From: Balneola sp.
Lineage (GTDB): Bacteria > Bacteroidota > Rhodothermia > Balneolales > Balneolaceae
Assembly (NCBI GenBank): GCA_002696035.1
Contig: NZQV01000016.1
Span: 146,776 to 210,775 of the forward strand
Direction: 5' to 3'
DNA: 64,000 nt
Shown: positions 1-9,786 of the stretch, piece by piece
Position numbering within the stretch: the stretch's first letter is position 1
How the letters are laid out: every line of letters begins with the position of its first letter
Notes under the pieces: model-generated
Told to the model about the DNA's origin: nothing
Database searches by the model: none
What the model saw: the letters and a program-made list of their open reading frames with translations, nothing else
Program-made: the position numbers and the translations under genes

Positions 1-159
1 GTTGGCTGGATGCTTCGGGAAATTGGAAATCGGGACCTGGCTACTGAAGAATCATTCCTTAAAAAACATTACCAAACCATGCCGCGAACCATGTTGCGGT
101 ATGCGATCGAGAAGTTTGAGGAGCCGCTTCGATTAAAATATTTGCATGGAGATATTTGA
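1..159 (+). CDS. DNA alkylation repair protein (AlkD-like), C-terminal fragment
   Basis: The first 52 codons in frame 1 are open from the window edge to TGA at 157-159. They read [12 protein letters not shown], then [17 protein letters not shown] and LRLKYL, which matches the end of the HEAT-like-repeat DNA glycosylases of the AlkD/DNA alkylation repair family. In that family the conserved WMLREIG and [11 protein letters not shown] helices lie close to the C-terminus. Such enzymes remove N3- or N7-alkylated purines. The start and catalytic region are outside the window, so activity cannot be judged. The stop is followed by 265 bp without a gene. The family call rests on a short but characteristic stretch. 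Confidence 0.8.
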   Translation, partial: VGWMLREIGNRDLATEESFLKKHYQTMPRTMLRYAIEKFEEPLRLKYLHGDI

Positions 160-424
160 TTCATTCTGTCTTTTTGGTCATTCCTAAGGCTCTGATCAAT
201 GATTTTTAAAAAAATTAAACCTCTTTTGTAACAAATGGGCTTCAGATAACTCTTGTCCAAGCGTTGGCTTAAACAAATGAGCTGTGGTATGCTGTCATTT
301 CACTTCAAAATGGGGAATTAGTTTGCTACTGGTTTTAAATATATTGAAGGCAAAGAATAGCAACTCTTTTGTTGAAGCTGAATAGACAGGAAACAGTAAA
401 AACAGCAGTTAGGATTTTACCCAC

Positions 425-1681
425 ATGGGAATGGATCGAAAAATTGAGAAGAAAACATGGACGCTTAAGCGCATACTCTCCCTTGTTGCGATTGTGGCTT
501 TTTCAGGGATAAGTATTTACGCGTTCTGGTTTATGGATGTGCGTTCCACACTGAATGTAGACCCTGATAAAATAGCCGTTTCTGAAGTTCGGGAAGACAC
601 CTTTCAGGAATTCATTCAGGTAACGGGAGCGGTTCAACCCATACAAACCATTTACCTGGATGCCATTGAGGGTGGTGTGGTTCAACAAGTTTTTTTGGAA
701 TCCGGAACTCAGGTTCAGCAGGGAGATACTATTCTCACACTCGCTAACTCCGGATTGCAATTGCAGGTGATGCAACAGACTTCCGGCCTCTATGATCAGA
801 TCAACAACGTGCGGAATTCCCGGCTCAACCTGGAGCAAAACACCCTGCGGCTTCAGGAGCAACTAGCCAATGCCAAAGCACAAATGGAGATCCTGAAAGC
901 AAAATATGAGCGGCAACAAAAATTAATGGAACGGGACCTGATATCTGAAGAGGAATTTCAAACCACGAAAGAAAATTATGCCTATCAGAAGCGCCGGCAC
1001 GAGTTGACCTATGAGTCTTTCAAAAAGGATTCGATACAAACCATTACACAGATGCGACAGCTCGATCAGTCGGAAGATCGGATGTATGAAAACCTGGAAG
1101 CAGTGCAACAGATCCTCGATAATTTAGCTGTTACTGCTCCTATTTCCGGTCAGTTGAGTACCATTGAATTAAATCAGGGCCAGTCTATTTCTTCCGGAGA
1201 GCGCATTGGGCAGGTCGATATTTTGGACAGCTATAAAGTTCGTGTTGCCATCGATGAATATCACCTTTCCCGGATCATCCCGGGGCTGAAAGGCTCTTTC
1301 AATTTCGATGGCAAAACCCATCAACTAGAGATCACCAAGATTTACCCGGTCATTAACAACGGACAGTTTGAGGTGGATATGGAGTTTTTAGAAGAAGCTC
1401 CCGGAAACTTGCGGCGTGGACAGACATTAAGAATTCGGCTGGAACTGGGTGAATCCGCAAGTGCGGTTCAAATACCCCGTGGAGGATTTTATCAAACCAC
1501 CGGCGGAAACTGGATATTTGTGATCAATGAGGATGAAGGAAGAGCCTTCCGCCGGGAGATCCAGCTTGGCCGCCAGAATCCTGATTACTTTGAAGTGCAA
1601 TTTGGACTGGAACCGGGTGAGAAAGTCATCACTTCAAGCTATGATACTTTTGGGGATAACGAAGTGCTCGTTCTCGAATAA
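425..1681 (+). CDS. HlyD/MacA-type periplasmic adaptor of an ABC exporter
   Basis: The 418-residue protein has a basic N-terminus, one membrane anchor at about residues 17-37 (LSLVAIVAFSGISIYAFWFM), a barrel-sandwich (biotinyl-lipoyl-like) half near 75-105 (GGVVQQVFLESGTQVQQGDT), a coiled-coil hairpin of about 110-220 rich in Q, E and K, the returning lipoyl half (LAVTAPISGQLSTIELNQGQ) and beta-barrel/membrane-proximal domains. This is the membrane-fusion protein layout that links an inner-membrane ABC transporter to an outer-membrane channel. The next gene on this strand encodes a LolD/MacB-type ATPase, and the two-domain permease at 5031 probably completes the exporter. The substrate cannot be read from sequence. 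The ATG at 425 is preferred because it gives the short basic leader before the anchor. Confidence 0.88.
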   Translation: MGMDRKIEKKTWTLKRILSLVAIVAFSGISIYAFWFMDVRSTLNVDPDKIAVSEVREDTFQEFIQVTGAVQPIQTIYLDAIEGGVVQQVFLESGTQVQQGDTILTLANSGLQLQVMQQTSGLYDQINNVRNSRLNLEQNTLRLQEQLANAKAQMEILKAKYERQQKLMERDLISEEEFQTTKENYAYQKRRHELTYESFKKDSIQTITQMRQLDQSEDRMYENLEAVQQILDNLAVTAPISGQLSTIELNQGQSISSGERIGQVDILDSYKVRVAIDEYHLSRIIPGLKGSFNFDGKTHQLEITKIYPVINNGQFEVDMEFLEEAPGNLRRGQTLRIRLELGESASAVQIPRGGFYQTTGGNWIFVINEDEGRAFRREIQLGRQNPDYFEVQFGLEPGEKVITSSYDTFGDNEVLVLE

Positions 1682-1750
1682 AACATTTTAATTGAACACG
1701 GATGACACGGATAGAGTAGATAATCACGGACTAATTAATTAAAGGCACTA

Positions 1751-1771
1751 GCGCAAGCGTCGCGCTTGTGC
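1751..1771. repeat. GC-rich intergenic hairpin
   Basis: GCGCAAGCG, a TCG spacer and CGCTTGTGC form a 9-bp stem with one G-T pair in the otherwise AT-rich spacer between the adaptor and ATPase genes. No T-run follows, so it is more like a short dispersed palindrome than a terminator. Confidence 0.5.
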
Positions 1772-1875
1772 GGTGTTGATTTAAATAAGATTGGTCAATT
1801 AGTAAAGCTTGAACCAGTTTGTCCGCAACCTCCTTCTCATTCGCATTCCATAACATTATCAAAAAACCATACACC

Positions 1876-2565
1876 ATGATTAAAACCAAGAATCTAAAAA
1901 AAGTCTACACCACCGAGGAAGTGGAAACTACCGCTTTAAGTAACGTAGACCTCGAGGTCAACGAAGGGGAATTTGTGGCTATCATGGGCCCATCGGGTTG
2001 CGGAAAATCTACTTTGCTGAATATCATGGGGCTGCTCGACAATCCTACTGAGGGCAATTACCACTTCCTGGGGCATGAGATCTCAACGCATTCCGAGAAA
2101 GAACGAGCTCAGCTCCGCAAAGGGAATATTGGCTTTATTTTCCAGAGCTTTAACCTGATCGATGAGCTCACTGTTTTTGAAAATGTAGAACTTCCGTTGC
2201 TTTACCTTGGAGTTGATTCTGCTGAACGTAAAGAGAAAGCAGAAACGGCTTTAGAGCGAATGGGCATGATGCACCGTCGCAATCACTTCCCACAGCAACT
2301 TTCCGGTGGGCAGCAACAGCGTGTAGCCATCGCCCGGGCCGTAGTGGCCAACGCAAAACTCATTCTTGCCGATGAGCCTACCGGTAACCTGGATTCTGAT
2401 CGGGGTGATGAGGTTATGAAACTGCTGGCTGAACTCAACAAAGCCGGAACCACCATCGTGATGGTAACACACTCTCCCCACGACGCCGAATACGCCCACC
2501 GCGTGATCCACTTATTTGATGGCCACGTTGTGCCCGAGAATATGCAGGAAGGGTTTCATGTGTAG
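1876..2565 (+). CDS. ABC transporter ATP-binding protein (MacB/LolD type)
   Basis: The 229-residue nucleotide-binding domain starts MIKTKNLKKVY. It carries Walker A GPSGCGKST, Q-loop FQSFNL, signature LSGGQQQRVAIARA, Walker B LILADEPTGNLD and the H-loop MVTHSP, all intact, so it should hydrolyse ATP. The motif order and length match the lipoprotein/macrolide export ATPase family (LolD, MacB NBD, FtsE). A TTG 57 bases upstream would add 19 residues of unlike composition, so the ATG at 1876 is chosen. It lies 194 bp after the adaptor gene. No permease gene follows directly; the closest candidate is at 5031. Confidence 0.9.
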   Translation: MIKTKNLKKVYTTEEVETTALSNVDLEVNEGEFVAIMGPSGCGKSTLLNIMGLLDNPTEGNYHFLGHEISTHSEKERAQLRKGNIGFIFQSFNLIDELTVFENVELPLLYLGVDSAERKEKAETALERMGMMHRRNHFPQQLSGGQQQRVAIARAVVANAKLILADEPTGNLDSDRGDEVMKLLAELNKAGTTIVMVTHSPHDAEYAHRVIHLFDGHVVPENMQEGFHV

Positions 2566-2571
2566 TTGCCG

Positions 2572-3030
2572 CTAAAAGCTTAAAATATACATGGCAGCTA
2601 CTCGTGCATTTTCCTTGATGTTACAGCCTGCTTCCGAGACGGTCACATTTATGGCAAGTTCTTCTTCATTTGCGCCGGATGAGATCACGTTGGTGTTTGT
2701 AACAAGGCCGGCTTCACGAGCATGGGCGTGCGGACTGATTATTGCCTTTGCGTTTTCATCGAGCTCCAGCGTTTCGTTAAATATGATCTTATATGGCCCG
2801 CGGCCTAATTTCCACCAACCATAATCATCTTCCGGTTTTCGCTGTTTAGGTTCCAGTTTTTCCGTGGTGGCAGGCTTGAATTCACTCCCTCCAAAATCCA
2901 GCGATCCGGCTCCGGTTATTCGATGGATCTCAGCAACCGTCAGGTCTATATGGTCGGTATGAAGCTGGGTATCTTCATGGATGATTCCTGAAATTAGTTC
3001 CGATATATTTTCTGTTGTTAAAAATTGCAT
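2572..3030 (-). CDS. dUTPase/dCTP-deaminase-fold protein
   Basis: The 152-residue protein begins after a reasonable ribosome site (GGGAGA) and ATG. Its centre (GWWKLGRGPYKIIFNETLEL, then ISPHAHAREAGL and NTNVISSGANEEEL) resembles the dCTP deaminase/dUTPase trimeric beta-barrel superfamily, where residues around the substrate uracil or cytosine lie in similar beta strands. The full set of catalytic motifs cannot be assigned with confidence, so it may be a structural homologue without nucleotidohydrolase activity. It runs convergently into the ATPase gene with only 6 bp between the stops, and divergently from the serine hydrolase at 3220. Confidence 0.55.
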   Translation of the reverse strand: MQFLTTENISELISGIIHEDTQLHTDHIDLTVAEIHRITGAGSLDFGGSEFKPATTEKLEPKQRKPEDDYGWWKLGRGPYKIIFNETLELDENAKAIISPHAHAREAGLVTNTNVISSGANEEELAINVTVSEAGCNIKENARVAAMYILSF

Positions 3031-3219
3031 AGTTTCTCCCTGTTTTCTGCATTTTTTAATGGATGTTCATAACATATTTATCTGAAGATATGATTCATCA
3101 AACCAAGTCCTCCAGTCCCTGCCATCTTATTAGCACCTGAGAGTTCATAGAGGAACTTTATTACATCTGCAGTCCGTTTGATGATAAAATTTCGGTTACT
3201 TTCACCTACAAAAAAATAC

Positions 3220-4248
3220 ATGAATTCTTTGCGAGTCTACTTTTTTACTTTTTGCGCCCTCGTGTTCTTCGTCTTTCCTCCATTGATGGCTCAGCCATCC
3301 ACACAATCAGAACTTCAGGCGCTCTATGATGAAGCAGAATCCATCACCACGCTACGAAGTCTGCTCATCCAGCAAATCGAGGAATTGCTGGGCGAGGAGT
3401 ATTTTCGGAGTGCCTCTGCCGATTATCCCTATAACATCAAATCAGCTTCCAAAAGCATTATTTCTCTGTTGGTGGGTATTGCGGTAGATGAGGGACATCT
3501 TTCATTAGAAGAGACTCTCGGGGATTACTTTCCCGATTATTTTGAAACGAATCCAAGTCCCAAAAAAGAAAGCATCACCATTAAACATCTGCTTTCCATG
3601 CAATCGGGACTGGAGACCACCAGTTTCTATAACTATGGTGCATGGGTTATCAGTGATGACTGGGTTGAATTTCAGCTGGATCAACCTTTTGAAGAAGAAC
3701 CCGGAGGGAAAATGGTATATAGCACTGGAACATCGCATCTGCTTTCTGTGATCATCACCAAAGCCACCGGAATGAGCACCAAAGCCTTTGCTGAAGAAAA
3801 TTTATTTAACCCGCTGGGTATTCGCGTTGGCGGCTGGGACCGAGATCCGCAGGGATATTATATGGGTGGAAACAATTTGGCACTAACGCCCCGCAGTCTT
3901 CTTAAGATAGGTCAGTTGATGCTGAACGGCGGAGAATATAACGGACAACAGATCGTGTCAAGTGAATGGATTCGGGATTCCTTCAAAACATATACTCGCA
4001 GCAATTTCAATCCCTATGATTATGGCTACATGTGGTGGAATCGCCCCTTAGGCGGACATGATGTGTTCTTTGCCTGGGGATTTGGCGGACAGTATATATT
4101 TATGATCCCGGAACTGGATGCTGTAGTTGTGATGACTTCCTTCCTTCAGAATGCAAACCAGCGCCGAGCTTACAAGGAGCCCATTTTCGACCTGTTGGAA
4201 GAAGGTGTTATCCCGTATCTGGAACAACAAAAACAGGATTCATTCTAA
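3220..4248 (+). CDS. Serine hydrolase, beta-lactamase/CubicO family, exported
   Basis: The 342-residue protein starts MNSLRVYFFTFCALVFFVFPPLMA, a clear signal peptide. The serine beta-lactamase/DD-peptidase fold shows the nucleophile motif SASK (SxxK), the second motif YSTGTS (YxS/N type) and a C-terminal WGFGGQYI segment in the place of the KTG/HxG motif. The family (class C-like, CubicO/EstB) hydrolyses esters, beta-lactams or D-amino-acid peptides in the periplasm; the true substrate is unknown. Upstream ATG (3181) and TTG (3178) would add a poor leader, so 3220 is preferred. The stop overlaps the end of the convergent lipoprotein gene by 4 bp. Confidence 0.85.
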   Translation: MNSLRVYFFTFCALVFFVFPPLMAQPSTQSELQALYDEAESITTLRSLLIQQIEELLGEEYFRSASADYPYNIKSASKSIISLLVGIAVDEGHLSLEETLGDYFPDYFETNPSPKKESITIKHLLSMQSGLETTSFYNYGAWVISDDWVEFQLDQPFEEEPGGKMVYSTGTSHLLSVIITKATGMSTKAFAEENLFNPLGIRVGGWDRDPQGYYMGGNNLALTPRSLLKIGQLMLNGGEYNGQQIVSSEWIRDSFKTYTRSNFNPYDYGYMWWNRPLGGHDVFFAWGFGGQYIFMIPELDAVVVMTSFLQNANQRRAYKEPIFDLLEEGVIPYLEQQKQDSF

Positions 4249-4808
4249 AGCTCAGATCTTAGTTTCTCATAATCTGAAGAGGTGATCCAGCGCTCATGCA
4301 GTGTTTCATCCATTTCCTTTAAATTTGTGGAGGCTACTTCCAACAGATTCTCCTTCGGCATCTTAACCAGCATGTAGCAGGTGGTTCCGCTATCTGTAAT
4401 TTCACATTGTTCGCCAAGCGTTTCAACTCCCTTTAACTGAATCTCAAAATTCATTTCAATTCCTTCAGTTGTAACTGTTTCACCTTCAGCATTTTGCTCA
4501 AACAGCTTGAAGATAGACCCTTTGATCCTGTCCGTTACACCCGCGGCTTTCCGTCCCAGATCTGATATAGCATTTGCCTGAGCTATTCGTTTCACCATTT
4601 CATCGTCACCACCTCTCATTTCTCCTTCCCCGAAGCCATAGAGTATGTCATCATTTGCATACACCTGACCACAATGGACATTTTCTGAAGTGTTATAGTG
4701 ATATACAATATACTCGCTCATAGAACAGGTGGCCTGATTGCTCGCACTACAAGCCATCGCAATTATAGAAACCACCATAAATACCAAGATCAACTTAAGA
4801 CTATTCAC
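4245..4808 (-). CDS. LPP20-like lipoprotein
   Basis: The 187-residue product starts at GTG with an AGGGGA site just upstream. It has an n-region, a hydrophobic core and the lipobox IAMAC, so it should be lipidated. The mature part (YGFGEGEMRGG, then RIAQANAISDLGRK) resembles the LPP20 family of outer-membrane lipoproteins, whose central helix begins with an A-x-x-A-x-x-D/N-L pattern. Several Cys residues (TCS, VHCG, EQCEI, TTCY) could pair in the periplasm. It is convergent with the serine hydrolase. Function is unknown. Confidence 0.6.
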   Translation of the reverse strand: MNSLKLILVFMVVSIIAMACSASNQATCSMSEYIVYHYNTSENVHCGQVYANDDILYGFGEGEMRGGDDEMVKRIAQANAISDLGRKAAGVTDRIKGSIFKLFEQNAEGETVTTEGIEMNFEIQLKGVETLGEQCEITDSGTTCYMLVKMPKENLLEVASTNLKEMDETLHERWITSSDYEKLRSEL

Positions 4809-5030
4809 TTATTCCCCTTATTCTCTATTTATTATGAATTTATGATCTTTAAATAAGTTCTTTAAATTCTAAGTGCAAGAAATATTAGAAGTTTATCATC
4901 TTTCTTTTTGTTTGTAACAAAATGTAATTCAATTTCTCTTGTATGAAGACCAAGAAGCTGAAAACACGCTCTCATCTTTTTGAAATGTGGGTATTAAAAA
5001 AAGTTGGCACACAGAAATTTTTAAGAAACA

Positions 5031-7493
5031 ATGATCAAAAATTATTTTAAGATCGCTTTTCGGAATCTCCTCAAAAATAAGGTGTATTCGGGCATCAATA
5101 TTTTCGGGTTAGCAATTGGATTAGCTACAAGTTTGCTCATTATCATTTTCGTATTACATGAATCTGCGTATGACAAATTCCAGACAAATTCTGACCGGAT
5201 CTACCGAATTGCTCAAACTACTTCTTCCTCAGACAAGACCGAAGAACAAGCCACCACGCCTTTTCTTCTCGGCCCCGTGGTTCAGGAAGAATTCCCGGAT
5301 ATGGTTGAAAAGACCGTCCGGTTCTACGATCTGCAGGAAGAGAATCACACTTTCCTAAATCGGGAAGACAACCTTTCATTTCGGGAGCACAACTTTTATT
5401 TCGTGGATTCTACTTTTTTCGATGTTTTTTCTGCAGAATTGATACAGGGAAACCCAGATGAAGTTTTAAAGAACCCGCTTTCACTGGTGATCTCTGAAGA
5501 GCTGGCTGAGAAATATTTTGGGAATGATAATCCCGTAGGACAAAGCCTTAGCTATCGTGGTATCAACGATATGACGGTGACCGGCGTGATGAAAGCGTGG
5601 CCGGCACAGTCGCACATGAAGATCGATCTGATCGCCTCTTTCAGCAGCCTCACCAGCATCTACGCCAGCAGTCCGGATTATGACCAAAGCTGGCTTTGGA
5701 ATCCCGTTTGGACGTACGCACTGATCAACAAAAACGCAGATCCGCAACGCTTCGAAGATCAACTATCTGACTTGGTTGAAAAATATTACTACGCCTACTC
5801 CGGCTGGCCTTCCGATGAAGAACTTACTATTCAACTTCAACCCCTTACCGATATTTACCTGCATTCCAATCGTGACCAGGAAATGGAGGTAAACAGTTCG
5901 GCCACCTACATTTACATTTTACTGATCGTCGCAGCTTTTACCCTTCTCATCGCATGCATTAATTTCATGAATTTATCGACGGCCCGTTCGCTGGAACGCA
6001 GCCGGGAAGTGGGCATCCGAAAAGTGCTGGGCGGCTACAAAGGACAGCTTTTCGGACAGTTTATTGGAGAGTCTTTTTTAGTGAGCCTCTTTGCGATCGT
6101 GATTGGCATTCTTTCGGTATGGACCATCCTTCCCATATTCAATAGCATGATCGATAAAGATCTGAGTTTTAGCCTGTTTCAAAGTGTCTATACCATTCCG
6201 GGACTGCTGATACTCACTCTGCTGGTAGGATTCATATCCGGTTCCTATCCCGCCCTTTTTCTATCCTCTTTCAAACCCGTTGATGTTCTTAAAGGAAGCG
6301 CTGTAAAAAGTAAAGGCAGCACACTCTTCCGGCGGGGCTTGGTAGTTTTTCAGTTTGCCCTTTCTGTGATGCTGATCATTGGAACAGCTATCATCTACCT
6401 GCAGCTGCAATACATTCAGGAGAAGGATCTCGGGTTCGATGAAAGCAATATCGTTCTCCTGCCCACCAAACAGAATTTGATTGCCTGGGAATTTGAAAAC
6501 TTCAGGGAACGGGTACTCAACCATGCCCAAATAGAATCTATTACTGGCTTGGGTAAGATCCCCGGAACCGAAACTCAGGAATATTATCGGTATGTGCCGG
6601 CAGGTGTCGGTCAAAATCAGGATGTCACTAACCTGGCTTTGTATGTGACCCATGACTTTGAAGAAACTTTTGACGTAAACATGTTAGCCGGTCGTGCATT
6701 CTCCCGCGATTTCCCCTCCGATCCGGATAATGCCGTTGTCATTAACGAAGCCATGCTATCTCAGCTGGAAGCAGGGTCTCCCGAAGAAGCCATTGGCGAA
6801 ACCATCTATTTTTATCCGTTAAATGCTGAACGACAGTCTTTTTCCATCATCGGGGTGACCCGGGATTTTAACTACTCTTCCCTGAAAAAAGAGATCGAGC
6901 CCGTCGTTATTCGTCTGGCCGCAGGCACCAATCCTATTCTGCGAAGCATAGAACACACCGCGGTTGAAATTGTGCCCGGAGATCCATCCGCAGCTCTTGC
7001 TCACCTCAAATCAGTTTGGGACGATGTCAATCATGTAGACCCTTTCGAATATCGTTTTCTGGATGAACGCTTGACTGAGATCTACCGCAGTGAGAACACC
7101 ATGAGTGCACTGGCTACAGCATTTTCAATTCTCTGTATCGTTATTGCCTGTCTGGGTCTGCTGGGTTTGGCTTCTTATTCTGCTCAACTCCGGCAGAAAG
7201 AGATCGGGATCCGAAAAAGTCTGGGCGCTTCTGTCACAAGCATTGTGGGATTGCTTTCCAAAGATTTTCTTATCCTTGTGGTGATCGGAAACATCATAGC
7301 CTGGCCGTTTATTTATTATCTCGGTTCACGCTGGCTGGAGAATTTCCCCTACCGGTTTGATCTGCTGGCTTCCCTTCCTTTTATTTTCCTGGGAACCGCT
7401 GCCATCATCATTATGCTGGCATTGGCAACAGTAAGCTATCATTCCATCAAAGCAGCCATCATCAATCCGGTAGAAGCCATTCGGAATGAATAA
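5031..7493 (+). CDS. ABC transporter permease, MacB/FtsX type with two core domains
   Basis: The 820-residue membrane protein begins MIKNYFKIAFRNLLKNK, typical of FtsX-like permeases of Bacteroidota. One helix (about 20-45) is followed by a periplasmic MacB core domain (about 50-285), an FtsX domain with three helices (about 290-420, including SLERSREVGIRKVLGG), a fourth segment at 430-455, a second periplasmic domain and a second FtsX domain (about 695-815, LRQKEIGIRKSLGAS). The duplicated EIGIRKxLG coupling helices would contact the ATPase dimer. It probably works with the adaptor at 425 and ATPase at 1876, although four non-transport genes lie between. Substrates of this class are antimicrobial peptides, lipoproteins or macrolides. 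Confidence 0.88.
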   Translation: MIKNYFKIAFRNLLKNKVYSGINIFGLAIGLATSLLIIIFVLHESAYDKFQTNSDRIYRIAQTTSSSDKTEEQATTPFLLGPVVQEEFPDMVEKTVRFYDLQEENHTFLNREDNLSFREHNFYFVDSTFFDVFSAELIQGNPDEVLKNPLSLVISEELAEKYFGNDNPVGQSLSYRGINDMTVTGVMKAWPAQSHMKIDLIASFSSLTSIYASSPDYDQSWLWNPVWTYALINKNADPQRFEDQLSDLVEKYYYAYSGWPSDEELTIQLQPLTDIYLHSNRDQEMEVNSSATYIYILLIVAAFTLLIACINFMNLSTARSLERSREVGIRKVLGGYKGQLFGQFIGESFLVSLFAIVIGILSVWTILPIFNSMIDKDLSFSLFQSVYTIPGLLILTLLVGFISGSYPALFLSSFKPVDVLKGSAVKSKGSTLFRRGLVVFQFALSVMLIIGTAIIYLQLQYIQEKDLGFDESNIVLLPTKQNLIAWEFENFRERVLNHAQIESITGLGKIPGTETQEYYRYVPAGVGQNQDVTNLALYVTHDFEETFDVNMLAGRAFSRDFPSDPDNAVVINEAMLSQLEAGSPEEAIGETIYFYPLNAERQSFSIIGVTRDFNYSSLKKEIEPVVIRLAAGTNPILRSIEHTAVEIVPGDPSAALAHLKSVWDDVNHVDPFEYRFLDERLTEIYRSENTMSALATAFSILCIVIACLGLLGLASYSAQLRQKEIGIRKSLGASVTSIVGLLSKDFLILVVIGNIIAWPFIYYLGSRWLENFPYRFDLLASLPFIFLGTAAIIIMLALATVSYHSIKAAIINPVEAIRNE

Positions 7494-7622
7494 TGCACAT
7501 CTTTCATCCTTTTCAGATTGATACTAAAACCAGCTTTAAGATCAATGGTTATCTTCTTTAAAAATTCACCTTGATTGTGTACCATACCGGAACGGTTTAA
7601 CTCCAGCTTTCATTGGGATAGT

Positions 7623-8957
7623 ATGAAACAGATTAGGTATATATCGCTGATTTTTTTGGGAGTGATTCTGGGTTTTAGCACTACTCTTGCAGAATCATTT
7701 CAGGCAGATACAACCGCGGAAACTTCGGTTACCGTGATTACTATTCAGGGATCAATAGGTCCTACCACCACCAATTATATCAACCGGGGACTTGAAACGG
7801 CCCGCGAACGAAATGCCCAAGCCCTGATCATTGAACTCGATACACCCGGCGGGTTACTCACTTCTACCCAGGATATCGTTCAAAACATGCTTGCCTCCGA
7901 AATGCCTATTGTGGTGTATGTGACTCCCTCCGGAGGGAATGCAGGAAGTGCCGGAACCTTTATCACGCTGGCAGCTCATATCGCAGCGATGGCTCCCACT
8001 ACAACTATCGGGGCGGCATCACCGGTTTCCATGGGCGGCGGACAACAAGATACTGTGATGCAAAAAAAGATCTTCAACTTCTCCGAGAGCTTCATTGAAA
8101 ATATTGCCAAAGAACGCGACCGAAACGCGGAATGGGCTCGATCTGCGGTACGTGACGGAGCAGCCATCACCGAAACCGAAGCACTGGAATTGAACGTGAT
8201 CGACATGATCGCTACCGACCTAAACGAATTACTGATCAAAATGGATGGCATGGAAGTGGAAGGCAAAACACTTCAAACGGCTCAAGCCACTATTGAACAA
8301 CTGGAAGAAAGCTTTGCAGAGAAATTCTTCAGCTTCATTATGCGGCCGGAAATTATGCTGATCCTGACGATGGTGGCTATTTATGGAATTGTGGGCGAAG
8401 TTACGAATCCCGGAGCCATTGTACCCGGAGTGGCCGGTGTGATCGCCTTGATCTTATTACTTTACGGATCGGCCGCAATGCCTATTAATGTTGCTGGATT
8501 TGTACTTATTGGTCTGGCTATTGTACTTTTTGTGATAGAAGCATTCACCCCAACCTTTGGAATATTGCTAACAGGAGGAGCCGTTTCATTCTTCCTTGGT
8601 GCGCTGATGTTATTCCAGGAATTTCCCAAAGACATGCAATTAGAATGGTATTGGCTGGTTCCGGCTACGATCTTGATGGTCATCTTTTTCGGATGGATCG
8701 CCACTTCCGGGATCAAAGCACAATTTACCGGACACCGAACCGGACTGGAATCACTGATCGGCAAAAAAGCCAAAGTGATAGATGATGTAGATGAAAACTC
8801 GGGACGCGTGCTTATTTCCGGCGAATACTGGAATGCCGTAACCGAAGGCGAAGAAATTAAATCAAACGAATGGTGCGAGATCGTCCGCTTCGAAGGACTG
8901 ACCGTCACCGTAAAACCGTACACTCAAAAAAAGGAGATTGACCATGGAGTCAACTGA
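7623..8957 (+). CDS. NfeD-family membrane serine protease (ClpP class)
   Basis: The 444-residue protein has a signal peptide (MKQIRYISLIFLGVILGFS), then a ClpP/SppA-like protease domain (about 40-230) with TPGGLL and the GGNAGSAGTF loop holding the likely nucleophilic Ser. Four or five membrane helices follow (about 250-380), and a C-terminal NfeD OB-fold domain (IGKKAKVIDD to FEGLTVTVKP). Such proteins cleave stomatin-like proteins or membrane proteins and are nearly always next to a slipin gene, as here: the slipin ATG lies inside the last codons of this gene (14 bp overlap). The TTG at 7575 would add 16 residues before the signal peptide and is not used. Confidence 0.9.
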   Translation: MKQIRYISLIFLGVILGFSTTLAESFQADTTAETSVTVITIQGSIGPTTTNYINRGLETARERNAQALIIELDTPGGLLTSTQDIVQNMLASEMPIVVYVTPSGGNAGSAGTFITLAAHIAAMAPTTTIGAASPVSMGGGQQDTVMQKKIFNFSESFIENIAKERDRNAEWARSAVRDGAAITETEALELNVIDMIATDLNELLIKMDGMEVEGKTLQTAQATIEQLEESFAEKFFSFIMRPEIMLILTMVAIYGIVGEVTNPGAIVPGVAGVIALILLLYGSAAMPINVAGFVLIGLAIVLFVIEAFTPTFGILLTGGAVSFFLGALMLFQEFPKDMQLEWYWLVPATILMVIFFGWIATSGIKAQFTGHRTGLESLIGKKAKVIDDVDENSGRVLISGEYWNAVTEGEEIKSNEWCEIVRFEGLTVTVKPYTQKKEIDHGVN

Positions 8958-9774
8958 GATCTTTTCCGGCTATATAACCTGGCTGATAACACTGGTGGTA
9001 TTTATCGTGTTGTTAGCTCCACAAATTTTCAAGATTCTGCGTGAATATGAACGAGCTGTGGTCTTCCGACTTGGTAAGTTCCAAAGTGTGAAAGGACCCG
9101 GCCTTATCGTGCTGATCCCCTTCATTGATAAAATCGAGCGGGTTGATCTTCGTGTGTTAACCATCAACGTGGACCGACAGGAGGTTATCACCAAGGATAA
9201 CGTTACGGTGAATGTGGATGCTATCACCTTCTTCCGTGTGGTTGACGCCGAAGCTGCCGTAATCCAGGTTGAACGTTACATTCATGCAACCTCCATGCTG
9301 GCTCAAACTACCTTAAGAAGTATAATTGGTCAGGTAGAACTGGATGAGCTGCTGGCCAATCGTGAGAAGATCAACAAGCAAATTCAGCAAAATATTGATA
9401 CGCAAACCGACCCGTGGGGAATCAAGGTGGTTTCTGTGGAAGTTCGTGATGTTGTACTTCCTGAGAACATGAAACGCGCTATGGCCCGTCAGGCTGAGAC
9501 CGAGCGTGATCGTCGTGCGAAAGTCATTAACGCCGAAGGTGAATTCCAGGCTGCCGAGCGACTCGTGGATGCCGCCAAGATGATCGAAACGGCACCGGCT
9601 GCCTTGCAACTGCGCTTCCTGCAAACTATGAACGAGATCAGTGAAGAGAATGCCACGTTCGCCTTCTTGCCGCTGCCTATGGATTTCCTGGAAGCTTTCA
9701 AGAAAAAAGATCCCTCTGATCTGATCAGAAAGAAAGATAAAGATGAGAAAAACGATAACAATGATGACGAATAA
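8944..9774 (+). CDS. Slipin/stomatin-like SPFH-domain membrane protein
   Basis: The 276-residue protein has one N-terminal membrane segment (about 10-30), then the SPFH/band 7 domain (REYERAVVFRLGKF, GPGLIVLIPFID, VDRQEVITKDNVTVNVDA), a charged helical region with ETERDRRAKVINAEGE, and an acidic/lysine-rich tail. Slipins form large membrane-bound rings or microdomains and are substrates or partners of NfeD proteases. AGGAG at 8932-8936 lies 7 bases before the ATG at 8944 and fixes the start. The gene overlaps nfeD by 14 bp, indicating translational coupling. Confidence 0.92.
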   Translation: MESTEIFSGYITWLITLVVFIVLLAPQIFKILREYERAVVFRLGKFQSVKGPGLIVLIPFIDKIERVDLRVLTINVDRQEVITKDNVTVNVDAITFFRVVDAEAAVIQVERYIHATSMLAQTTLRSIIGQVELDELLANREKINKQIQQNIDTQTDPWGIKVVSVEVRDVVLPENMKRAMARQAETERDRRAKVINAEGEFQAAERLVDAAKMIETAPAALQLRFLQTMNEISEENATFAFLPLPMDFLEAFKKKDPSDLIRKKDKDEKNDNNDDE

Positions 9775-9786
9775 TTTAAGCCACAG

